A stretch of 64,000 nt of DNA from Ecdyonurus torrentis (lineage: Eukaryota > Arthropoda > Insecta > Ephemeroptera > Heptageniidae): positions 27,431,879 to 27,495,878 of the forward strand of contig OX439131.1 of the NCBI GenBank assembly GCA_949318235.1. Direction: 5' to 3'. The translations under genes and the position numbers were made by a program. Below the pieces are notes generated by a model. The model was given only the letters and a program-made list of their open reading frames with translations, was not told where the DNA came from and made no database searches. Positions 31,210 through 41,865 of this stretch are shown piece after piece; position 1 is the first letter of the stretch; each line of letters opens with the position of its first letter.

Positions 31210-33755
31210 ATTTAATTATGTAATTATTTATTTAATTTTAATATTAATATAGTCCAATATGGATGTGTTTATTGCAAATTAGAAAGATTAACGTGCACTG
31301 TTTAGTGTTTACGTTATGATAAATTGAACCACTCCCAAACAGGTGAAAAACGATTCGACATTTTTTCAGCTATTCGCGCGCCAACATTCAAAAGTTTGCA
31401 TCCTTTAAACCTCTAAAGTTCAAACTCTAGAGCACAGATCGAGACTTTTATTATTTTTTTTGTTATATCATATCCTCACAGCAGCTTTAAGCTTATAATA
31501 TACTATAATAAACCACTCTCTTAAAAAAGAAACTGTTCACTCCTTCGATAACTCAGTTCATAATTACCCCACCCCCCCTGCTTTATCAATATTATTGAAA
31601 TTTTAATAAATACTTGCTTGTTTTTGAAATATTTATTAACAGAGATTATATATTTTTTTTTTGATATAGTTCATATAAATTTCATTTAATAATTGAAAAT
31701 GCGCCATTTGATTTGTAAATATATTTATTATATAGCGTCTTTCAAGAAGGCACAACTTTGCAATAACAATATGCTTTACAAAGGTAAACTTCAATATTTT
31801 AAATTGCAAAGATTAAGATTTTAAACAATGTTATATTCATAACCTACAACCTTTTCTAACTTTAACATTACATTGGAAATATCAATAAATTTTATTTGGT
31901 CATATTTACTTTCTTCAAGGACTTTTTAAACTTTAAGAATGAAAAGTGAAAAAGGTGGAATGTAGTTGTCATCTAATAACATATAATAATAAATAAACAA
32001 AAAAAAAGTAAAAAAAATATAATAATTTCTTTGTAAACTATAAATCCAAAACTTAAAATTTCTTTAATAGGTTAAGCTATATATTCTTATATCTTATTGT
32101 TAAAAATAATAATAATAATTGGGGGGGAAAAGCAGAATAACATGGAGAGGGTTACATATACCATCATGGAAAAAAATAAAATGGTGTGGGGATAAAAGAG
32201 CAATAATGCCTATTTAACATACAAATAAGATGTATTATGCAAGAATATATTAAACAATAATGAATTCGTACAATATTATTCTGAATCCGGAAACCAAGAT
32301 AAAAAATAAAAAGCAGAGAAGCAACATTAATTTGACACTTTAAATAATTCCAAAATTAGAAATGTTCTAAATAAAGTCTATTGTCATTTACAACAAAAAT
32401 GTTTCTATCATCACAACCAAACAATGACAAGCAGTGGCAATGCTGTATAATGAGAATTCATTTTATCTAATTTGCCTAATGATCACAGATAGTGTAAAGA
32501 AATTAATATGAAATATTTTATTTCTGTAAATATGTTATATTGACATGATCTATATTACAAATCTTTGATCAATAAATTCGTTTAGTTATTTATTATAGTT
32601 TCAAACACTGAATATTCGTAACAATAATGGACAGAAACTAATAAATTTATAAGAACAATAGCAATGAAATTGATACTTGAAAATATTTTTCTGTACATGA
32701 AAGACAAAATAACAAATAAGTGGTGCCCATGTAATGTTTGAAAATTGTTTCACTTTTACATTAGTACATATTTGTTCATTTTTGCATTTGCATGCCACTG
32801 CTAGTCAAACTAAAACTCTTGTATCAAATTAACAAATGCAAGCAACAAAGCTTGTAAATTATTAAATAAAATAGCACAATAATCCTTATATTTTTTTTTA
32901 GGATAAAAAAAGAGAGAATGTTAAAAAAAAAGTTCAACAGAATATTATAACAAAGCAATGCCATTTCCCTCCTTAATAAAAAACCAATAAATAATACTGA
33001 TATAACAAAAAATATGAGTAACAACACAGGCCATGAACCATTAAAACAACCTTTAACACCTCTAAGAGGGATAGGAAGTTATATGAATTGGAATGACAAC
33101 AATATATCATATATAATATTTACGAGAGCCAAAATGCAACATTTCTATATTTATTTATTTTTAAATATATATAACAATATTATAGTGACCAACATTATGA
33201 TATAACAATAACCATTTACATTTTAAGTGTTACATATTGGCTCCATTGGACCTATCTATATTATAGAATATATAATAAAAAAGTAGAGGCAAATTTCATT
33301 AACCTTTTTTTTTTATATATATAATAATAGCTGCATAATATACAGTATAATAATATATTAGTTCATCACCTACGGTGCAATAATAACAATAATAAAGAGT
33401 GAGGCACTGAGGGATTCTTGTCATGTTGTAGCCTAATTACTAATGAACCAAAAAGCACAGGGATGTGCAAAACCCCTCGTTAATTCACTTGTTTTTTTCT
33501 CCTAGCCAACAATCAGCCAGTATCTCTTTTGCCTATGACAAAAGTGTTCAGTCTCTTTCTAATTTTTTCCCCTCCTAACAATAATGGCTGATCTTATTAT
33601 TTTGTTAATTGTGCTCTATAGTGAAGTGGATTAATTCTTGGAGTATTCTAAATACATTATTTAAATATCTCTAAAGTATAACTATTAATATTAATGCTGC
33701 CTAAAATTGAGATTTTTTTTTCTTCTTTTTAAGTTGCAATATTTTATATTTTAAG
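31210..33755. other. gene-free stretch between Ly6 and zinc-finger genes
   Basis: It contains the upstream region of the Ly6 gene and probably the long 3' untranslated region of the zinc-finger gene, both on the - strand. No other exon or element is recognised. Confidence 0.5.
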
Positions 33756-34994
33756 TCACTGATGTGTTTTACTGAGCAAATGAGAATTAAAATCATAGAT
33801 GTTTGAGCATTGCTCTCCACAAATATTACATTTCCAAGGGTTACTATCAGAGTGACAGCCTTTGTGCAAGAAATATAGTGTTTGGTCAGGGAAAACAATA
33901 CCGCAGTGAATACACTGACAACATCCAGCTAACCTTGGAGGTTGTTCAAGACACTGAGCCAAGGTGGATGGTGTACGACCTCTACGAGGACTTGGTTCTT
34001 CTCGTAATAAAGATTTTAAAGGTGACACCTTTATCAACGATAGGGCACTCTCTTGAGGTGCACTTGGACCATCAGTTGTAGGAGGTGCCTGAGCAGGAGT
34101 TTGAGAGCCAGAATTTTCTTCACGGTCACGTGGCTCCTGTTTGATTGGAATTAAAGAGATGGATGGAGGAGGCAGGCGTGGTTCCATTGTTTGCTGTGCA
34201 CTACTGCTGGACGGAGTGTTTGAATTTGAGGATTGGGGAGAAGCTGAAGGAGATACTGTATTGCCATTTGTAGAAGCTGGCCGTTGGCTTAAATCTGCTG
34301 GTGGAGAGAAGCTTCCATGTGTATTAAAATCAGAGCCACTAGGTGCCATTGAAATTTCAACATGAGGTGCTAAGAAGTGAGGAGGCATCATTTGCAGTGG
34401 TGAAGTTGATTCACTAGAGCGTTCTCCACATTCAGTTTCAAATCTTAAGTTTGATCCACTGCTACTAGGGCCAGCTGGAGGTGTAGCAGGATTATCTAGG
34501 TCAATTCCATGGCGGTTATAAAAGTGGACTCTAAGGCTTTTCATTGATGTGGCTCGAAATGTGCATAAAGGGCAGGTTTTAACTACATCGTTGTGACCCA
34601 CATGCTCATTTTGAAAATGAGCACGCATTGCTATCTGACGCTGGAAGCCTTTGTTACAAATAGGACAGTGATAAGGTAAACTTTTAGTATGAGTTGTAAA
34701 ATGCTCCATCAAGTGATCTTTGCGAAAAAACCTTTTCTGGCAAACTCTACACTCATACGGTTTTACACCTGTGTGTCGCATTTTATGTCGGCGCATATTT
34801 GCACCATTTGAAAACTTCATGTTGCACACGTCACACTCAAACATTTTCCCTGGTCCTTCATTTATCTCATCTTCGCGAGACTCCCGTTCAGTAGCCTGGT
34901 CCTCCTCTTGTTGTGCTTCCTCGCTGCGAGAAGGGTTTTCTTCCGCACTTGAACTACCGTCTTCAGCAGTGCCGCTCCTATCCGGCTCCGTCAT
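33756..34994 (-). CDS. C2H2 zinc-finger transcription factor with Ikaros/Hunchback-type C-terminal fingers
   Basis: A 412-aa uninterrupted coding exon. Residues 1-50 are acidic and Ser/Glu-rich. Four C2H2 fingers follow at about 54-74, 82-102, 110-131 and 141-162; the last two have H-x4-H spacing. A long Pro/Ser/Thr-rich linker contains IKQEP, a SUMO-site-like motif. At the C-terminus Cys361/364-His377/381 and Cys389/392-His405/411 form two fingers with the H-x3-H and H-x5-H spacing and the IHCGIVFPDQTLYFLHKGCH style of the Ikaros/Hunchback/TRPS1 dimerisation pair. The N-terminal fingers do not closely resemble those of Ikaros or Hunchback, so the orthologue is left open. The start MTEPDRSG is preceded in its exon by an overlapping 8-codon upstream frame. 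A non-coding exon is inferred to end at 35153 (intron 35020-35152). It is probably nuclear and DNA-binding. Confidence 0.88.
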   Translation of the reverse strand: MTEPDRSGTAEDGSSSAEENPSRSEEAQQEEDQATERESREDEINEGPGKMFECDVCNMKFSNGANMRRHKMRHTGVKPYECRVCQKRFFRKDHLMEHFTTHTKSLPYHCPICNKGFQRQIAMRAHFQNEHVGHNDVVKTCPLCTFRATSMKSLRVHFYNRHGIDLDNPATPPAGPSSSGSNLRFETECGERSSESTSPLQMMPPHFLAPHVEISMAPSGSDFNTHGSFSPPADLSQRPASTNGNTVSPSASPQSSNSNTPSSSSAQQTMEPRLPPPSISLIPIKQEPRDREENSGSQTPAQAPPTTDGPSAPQESALSLIKVSPLKSLLREEPSPRRGRTPSTLAQCLEQPPRLAGCCQCIHCGIVFPDQTLYFLHKGCHSDSNPWKCNICGEQCSNIYDFNSHLLSKTHQ

Positions 34995-35152
34995 GACCAC
35001 CCATCAAAACCCGGCAGGCCTAAGGAAAATAAATATAACTTTAGAATAAATGCCTACGGTCCACGGCCTACGTGGTCACCCAAAAATGGGAGTAACATAA
35101 TCGTTGTAGAGCAATTGCATATGCTGACAATGAATTCGGAGATTTAACTTAC

Positions 35153-35471
35153 GTGTCCGGGTTTATAGAGCATGCACAATTTTATCCGACGTTATTTACG
35201 TCGGTCATAAACAATTAAACAATAACACAAGCAAGAAATCAACGAGAAAAACTTGCCCGGTGGCAAGCTAAACTTCTTGGTCCTCCATCTTGTTTAAAAC
35301 ATTTGACGACCGACAAAGCAGCTGAAATGTGGCGCCAAAATTTGTAAACATAAACAAAGAAACGTAAACAAACACAAAGGTCAGACGTTCACTTTCGTCT
35401 GATCCGCAATCCGCAGGTATATGAGCATTAAAGGAGGTTGAGGATGAAAAAGCATAAAATCGTCCATAAAT
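35153..35471. promoter_or_regulatory. divergent promoter region, zinc-finger gene / PPCDC
   Basis: About 0.3 kb separates the inferred non-coding first exon of the zinc-finger gene (-) from the PPCDC start codon (+), so both promoters must lie close together. It is less AT-rich than its surroundings and contains GGCGCCAAAA at 35331-35340 (E2F-type TTTTGGCGCC on the other strand). A CTCCATCT block near 35283 could be a YY1-type element. Motif roles are inference. Confidence 0.5.
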
Positions 35472-36036
35472 ATGGAAGAAGAAGTTAATTTTAAAGTGCT
35501 TATTGTTAGTTCAGGAAGTGTTGCAGCTTTAAAAGTTCCTATATTAGTTCGTGAGTTGAAAGAAAAAGGATGCGATGTAAGTATCGACATATACATTACA
35601 CTCGCTTCAAAATTAAAGTATTTTAAGTGCAAACTTTAGAAACCCGGGCTACCCCTCTGCTTTTGTTTTACTCTTTTGTAAAAAAACAAACAAACTATGT
35701 AATCACATGGATTTTCATTTTTATAACATACCTGTATGTATAGAAGCGTATTGTTATACAGTAGGATTTTTTTAAAATGGGACAAAAGGATTTTGCCGAA
35801 TATGCCGCGCGAATGAAATCGCTAGAAAATAATTGTCACAACAACAGTTAGGTGTGTCTACTGCTGTATTTCTCCGCCTTCTTACATCACTCGTATGTGT
35901 GAGCACCAAAATATTTATGCTTGCTTGCTTGACCAGCCGACTGGTGCATCTCTCTCTCTCTCTCTCTCTCTGCTACTGTCTCACTTCCTGTGTGAGTATC
36001 ATGCAAAACCAAACTAGACAGCAAACTATCACCTTC

Positions 36037-36128
<92 letters not shown>

Positions 36129-36260
36129 GTATTATTACTGTTTATTTATGTTGAAATTGATTATATTAGTTTATGGTTGTCAAATTTTAGTAATTGTTTT
36201 TTTTTTCTTTCTCTCTCTCTCTTATCCTGTCTCGAGAAAAATATCATGCAATGACAGCAG

Positions 36261-36303
<43 letters not shown>

Positions 36304-38864
36304 ACAAAGGTGTACGCTAGCGTGCACCAGACGGCTGGCCAAGTAGGCAAGCAAATTTTGGTGCTCACATAGTATAATAATTTTTATACCAATCATACAG
36401 GAAGGCGGAGAAATACAGCAGTAGACACACCTAACTGTTGTTGTGACAATTATTTTCTAGCGATTTCATTTGCGCGGCATATTCGGCAAAAACCTTTTGT
36501 CCCATTTTAAAAAAATCCTACGGTACATACTACAGTATTGTACATATACATGCATATGTACATATTACATACGTATCACATTCGTAAATTAATGTAAGTA
36601 GATAACTTATGTAATCCAGAGAGGATTCCCGCTGAAAAGTACTGGTCAGCTGGAGACGTGTATTGCGGGTCAAAATTACATTGATCAAATGGGCAACAAA
36701 ATATAACTTCCAGGATAAAATAAAATAAAAAGCAACAGAAAATTGAATAACGATATTCTCTTTGGATTACCTATCTATAGAAATACCTTATCGTAAATGA
36801 GTCTAATTACAAAGAAAAAAGTGCAAGTCACTGCATTATGTCTCTTTCTCTTTAAGGGTGTATTCATTCATGTGAAAACTGACGTCATGTTGGATCACTA
36901 AATAGCATGGGCCAGTATAGGAAAATAACTTATTTTGCCAGTTTGAAAATGACAAGCAATATTTTTGAGAGCATTTATATTTATACATACTATGTTGAAT
37001 TATTGGAGAAAATAGAAGATTTGCAAAAGTAGGTTTAGTGAGAAAATAAACAATCTCAGATCCCAACAATACTACATAACAAAGTGCTGCTATATAGCAG
37101 ACGACTTTGTGTTCCTGTCTACATTTAACATGCTTTCTTATGGGGCAATGAAGCAGCTATAACTTGAGTTAGAATTATTTTTCAGAGCTGAAATTTTTAC
37201 TGTCTTACTGAGCCTACAAGCTTTGTTTTCCTGGATTTCAAGTGATTTGGTTAAAAATTATTTGTTCACCCAAATTGACTAGGAAAACAAAAGTATTGAT
37301 GCTCAGTAAGCTACAGTAAAAATGTCAGCTCTGAAAAATAATTCTAACTCAAGTTATAGCTGTTGCATTGCCCTATAAGAAAGCATGTTAAATGTAGACA
37401 GGAACACTAAGTCGTCTGCTAGCACTTTGTTAGTATTGTTGGGCTGTCAGTTTGTTTATTTTCTCACTAAACCTACTTTTGCAAGTCTTCTAATATATCT
37501 TATAGTATATTATTTCAAGTATGTGATAAAAAAGGAATGAAAAACAATTAACCGATTCCCCAAAGAAAATAGTCCAAAACAAAGTTTTTCCTATGCTGAG
37601 CAATGCTGTTCATTTTGCTCCAGTATATATGGCGTCAAAACGCATTCATTATGATGTCATGTGGATACACCCTTAAAATGTGTTCATAAGTCTTTTTCAT
37701 ACCTTTTACTAATAAGTCGTCTGCTAGCACTTTGTTAGTATTGTTGGGCTGTCAGTTTGTTTATTTTCTCACTAAACCTACTTTTGCAAGTCTTCTAATA
37801 TATCTTATAGTATATTATTTCAAGTATGTGATAAAAAAGGAATGAAAAACAATTAACCGATTCCCCAAAGAAAATAGTCCAAAACAAAGTTTTTCCTATG
37901 CTGAGCAATGCTGTTCATTTTGCTCCAGTATATATGGCGTCAAAACGCATTCATTATGATGTCATGTGGATACACCCTTAAAATGTGTTCATAAGTCTTT
38001 TTCATACCTTTTACTATTTTTAGGTCAAATTAGTTTTGACTGATCGAGCTCTGCACTTTCTTGAAGCTGAAACACCTATGCCAGATAACACTGAAGTTCT
38101 CCAAGATCTCCACGAGTGGTCATCATGGCAACGTAGAGGGGATCCGGTAATGCACATTGATTTGATGCGTTGGGCGGACTTACTACTCTTAGCACCATTA
38201 AGTGCCAACACCCTTGCTAAAATTTCTAACGTAAGTTTATTAGATCGAGTGCTACATTGTGTTCTTTTTAAAATTGGAAAAGTGATAAAAAGTAATAATA
38301 ATAATAAATAAATAAAGAAAAAGAATGACGTTCAATGCAATATGGAGGTTATCAGTTTAGCGCGCGGGGTGACGCGGGGAAAACCAAGGGTTTCCTAATT
38401 TAACATTACGTTTTTTGCGATTTTTGAGAAAACTACTCCACCGATTTCGGAGAAATTTATATGAGAAATACTAGACATACTTTCATTTCACGTGTTTTAA
38501 GCCATAGAAATTTTTTAAGAATTTTTTAAACCAATAACCTCCATTAAGATTTTATTTTTCAAAAGTAATAATTGTGTGTTTATTTTAGGGTCTGTGTGAC
38601 AATTTAGCTACCTGTGTGGTTCGTGCCTGGCCAGTCCACAAGAAACCTGCTGTTTTTTGTCCTGCAATGAACACCAACATGTGGGAACACCCAATTACTG
38701 CACCCCAGGTGGCAACCCTCATAGGGTGGGGATATCATGAAGTACCTTGTATATCAAAGACCTTAGTCTGTGGAGACAAGGGACTTGGAGCAATGGCAGA
38801 AGTAACAACTATTGTAGACACTGTACTCAACTTTAAAGAACAACATCGTGAAGCTCCAATCTAA
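35472..38864 (+). CDS. PPCDC: phosphopantothenoylcysteine decarboxylase
   Basis: Three phase-0 exons, 35472-35576, 38024-38230 and 38589-38864, encode 195 aa (human PPCDC is 204). The enzyme decarboxylates 4'-phosphopantothenoylcysteine to 4'-phosphopantetheine, a step of coenzyme A synthesis in the cytosol, using FMN in a homo-oligomeric flavodoxin-like fold. Visible family features are the N-terminal SSGSVAALKVP flavin loop, the catalytic-His region DPVMHIDLMRWADLLLLAPL (His79), PAMNTNMWEHP (129-136; Asn132 binds substrate) and CGDKGLGAMAE (Cys165, the redox Cys of the clamp). Every key residue is present, so it should be active. The start is the only ATG in exon 1 with the flavin loop downstream. 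AATAAA signals occur at 38887-38892 and 38905-38910. Intron 1 (2.4 kb) is enlarged by two foldback elements and a 305-bp tandem duplication reaching 6 bp from the exon 2 acceptor. Confidence 0.95.
35762..36520. mobile_element. foldback element with CT/GA array in its loop
   Basis: The left arm from TAGGATTTTTTTAAAATGGG and the inverted right arm, ending AAAAAAATCCTA, pair over about 190 bp, including GAAATCGCTAGAAAATAATT and GTGTGTCTACTGCTGTATTT. The loop is filled by CT arrays (35951-35972, 36041-36125), GATA and GA repeats. TA at both ends could be the target site. It lies in PPCDC intron 1. Confidence 0.75.
36041..36125. repeat. (CT)n microsatellite
   Basis: About 85 bp of CT repeat within the loop of the foldback element at 35762-36520. 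Confidence 0.95.
36856..37672. mobile_element. foldback element, family B, intact copy (TTAA target site)
   Basis: The ends GGGTGTATTCATTCATGTG and (complement of the right end) GGGTGTATCCACATGACATC start adjacent to TTAA at 36852-36855 and 37673-37676. Long arms pair, including ACTTGAGTTAGAATTATTTT and TTTGCAAAAGTAGGTTTAG. The 817 bp are non-coding. TGACGTCA lies at 36880-36887. Its right third is included in the adjacent tandem duplication. Confidence 0.8.
37408..38017. repeat. perfect 305-bp tandem duplication
   Basis: The block 37408-37712 is repeated at 37713-38017; I found no mismatch comparing the two line by line. Each unit includes the right third of the family B element plus about 35 bp of host intron. 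The second unit ends 6 bp before PPCDC exon 2. Perfect identity implies a recent event, or an assembly duplication. Confidence 0.9.
38342..38544. mobile_element. possible small transposon fragment in PPCDC intron 2
   Basis: The short inverted ends ATGGAGGTTAT and ATAACCTCCAT delimit 203 bp with a GC-rich left part. No clear target duplication was seen. Confidence 0.4.
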
Positions 38865-40941
38865 TGTAAGTCATGATGTTACAAGAAATAAATGAATGTC
38901 TACAAATAAATTTGCTTGGCTGATGTTGGATATATCATGGGAATATGATTTTTTTTTCTATGAACTGCTAAAAAATAAACCATTTAATTAAACAATTTTT
39001 GAATTATGCTATTAAAAAATTATTAGGAAATAAAAAACATTTTGGTTGAAATATATTATCAAAGGAAAGAATAGGAAAACCAAGAAGTGCCTTACTATGA
39101 TAAAGACTATTGCTATTGCTATAGCTATATATTTATTAAAGAGGCTTTGTATTTCTTTAATACACAAGTGTCTCTTGATTGGAAAAAAAAATGTATCAAA
39201 ATATTGTAAGAAAAAAGTACCTTAAAAAAGTAAAATGATGATAAAATGGAAAAGATAGATAGAAATGAAAAATAGAGAGATGGATTGAATTGGGGCATGA
39301 GAAATTGAGCTATATGGCAGAGGCGCCTGCATAAGTAAGAAAATATTCTAAACCAGTCTGAAATTGACCACAAGAGACTTTTTTTGAATTTCATAAAGCC
39401 TCTCGCTTACTTTCATACCAGGTTAGAATATTTTCTGTTTCAGTTTTTAGTTAACTACCCCTTCATTGGGGTTAAATAGCCTGGGGTAAAAATACCATAA
39501 GGCCAGTACTTTTTTCCTATTTTCCACTTCTTGGAAGAGAGATAGGAGTGTTATTATTTTGGTAATGATTTTAATCATTACATAAAGCAATATATTTATA
39601 TTTTGTTATAATTTGACTTTTTTTATATTCTGGTATTTGATATTGGTATGTTTCATGTAAGCATCCCTGTCAATTAACAGCTCGATTGACCTTTTCTGAA
39701 ATTTTCAATTCTATCTACATGTAAAACATGTTTGTATGTGTTATTCTATCATCTTTTTATTAATCATTGCAAAGTAAATTTCATTGCAAAGTCAATATCT
39801 TGCCAATTATTAACATAAAAAGTAGACTGTTTTTTCTTTGAAGTACCTAATTTTAATGATAGTAGAGAACTTTAAAATCTCTAATGATAGTAATGATCAT
39901 TCTTATCATTTTAATATAAGAATATTAATGCTACATTCTTTCTCTCAAATTAGCAATGCAAAAAAAAAAAAAAAAAAAAAAAAAGAAGAAGAAGAAGAAG
40001 ACAACCTCTTTAAAGTAGCCCAGACTGGCTTTTTTAGTCCCAGTCCAGCCCTGGTAGCTATAGGCTTTATTGTGGTATTATTGGTTTTCCTATTCTTTCC
40101 TTTGATAATAATGATGATAAAATAATAGGTGAACAATAAAAATTAATTCAATTCTAAAGTTATTATTTTTTACTTGTTTATTTCATGAAATCATTCTATA
40201 ACACTTAACTTAGAAAACAATACAACAATATTTAATAGTACACACATTCCCTGCCCCCCCCCCCCCCCCCCACAAAAAGGAATAATGTTATTATTTTTAT
40301 GCGATTTAATAAGGCATAACATGCCTGCATCAATGTGAATTAACCATTTGGGAGGGGGGGGGGGGGACTTTAGAAATAGCATTATGCCAACCTTTAATTG
40401 AGATATTATAAATGCAAAATTCCATTTGAAAAATTATTGAAGGACTAATACAAAAGAGTTAAGACCCACATAGTAAACAACAAAAATTAGAGAATGGGGG
40501 AATGTCTGTCTGGGTTAGATTTTTTGTTTCTGCCACATAGTTTCCCTGTTGGCTTAATGCTCATTGTTTCCCATTGACCATACTTTTCTTCTCTATCTTT
40601 GTAACTTTACTATAGCTTCTTCTAAAAACTACACACAAATATTGAGCCAGCTTCGAAAATGTTCCATTGTTATAAATAGCTGTTTATGACGTCGCTACCT
40701 GTTTACTACGTTTATACATATGGTCGATCATTTTTATTTCTTCTTTTAGAACTTTGAACTTGAAAAAAATGAAAAAACTCACAAAAATAAGTTCCATACG
40801 AAACATGCGACTCACTTTTATCGGCTCAAAAAACAAGATCAACCAATGAATGTTTCTTATTTTGTTGGTCAGCCAATCACTGTAACTGAGATTCACTTTA
40901 CTTTACAGAACAAGCTCAAGTCAAATCTTTTCCATCTAAGA

Positions 40942-40974
<33 letters not shown>

Positions 40975-41459
40975 TAATGTAAGAAAAACATTATTATTAT
41001 ATACTAACAATAAGAAGTTTTGTATACAAAGAATGCAGTCTTATAATAATATTGGCTAGAAACTGTTTTTTAAATGCATTAGCCTAGACTCCCATGAATT
41101 TTAGCTGCCAGAAACATAGGTAACACCTAAGCTTCATTTCTATTTATCAAATTTTTTGTTTTACATTTGCGTACAAATTGAAATAGCACAGTCAGCAACT
41201 TATATTTAGTGAAAGTTATAAACTAAACTGTATAATAAATGCTAATTTGAAAATTAGTAACATGGTTGGAATAGTTTTATCAAAAGAAATAATTTATTTA
41301 AGCAAATGTGTATTTATAAAATTAGCCTGATGAAATATATGACCTTAAGTATTGACCTCAATATTGCACATAGGCCTTAAAAAAAATAATGTAATAAGTT
41401 ATTTGCACGTCTGACTTCTTATAAAATAACACTTCTGCAAAACAACATAAAGAAACAGT
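38865..41459. other. intergenic, PPCDC and SRD5A3 3' flanks
   Basis: No exons recognised. It holds C and G homopolymer tracts at 40253-40271 and 40355-40367, a family C element copy (40640-40916) and T/A tracts. Confidence 0.5.
40640..40916 (-). mobile_element. short nonautonomous element, family C, reversed and diverged copy
   Basis: Read on the - strand it begins AGCTTGTTCTGTAAAG and follows the copies at 20814 and 44702 (GATTGGCTGACCAACAAAAT, with differences). The distal end fades near 40640. Confidence 0.65.
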
Positions 41460-41833
41460 TTATAAAATAAATGGAACGAGAGCTTTTCTTTGTTTGGGGT
41501 AATCCTTAAATGTATCCTTGTACCACCAGTGAGTGAGCAATGCAGTTTCGAGCTGTAAAATATGGATTAAAAATTATATAATTGTACCAGTATGCATAAT
41601 ATATTTTGAGGCTTTCAGATATCACTTTAAGGTAAAGACAGTGGTAAAAGTATCGCGCTTTTATTGTGACAGCGATAGTAAAAATGCGATGTTTTTACCA
41701 CTGTCTCTACCTGGAGATTATCGGGTAAAATTTTTTTTTTAATAATAATAAACTATTTCTATGTAGGTAAAAGTGCATATAGAATCCCCTGTCATTTAAA
41801 TATTTTTGGCCATAGAACAAAATAAATCTTCTC

Positions 41834-41865
<32 letters not shown>

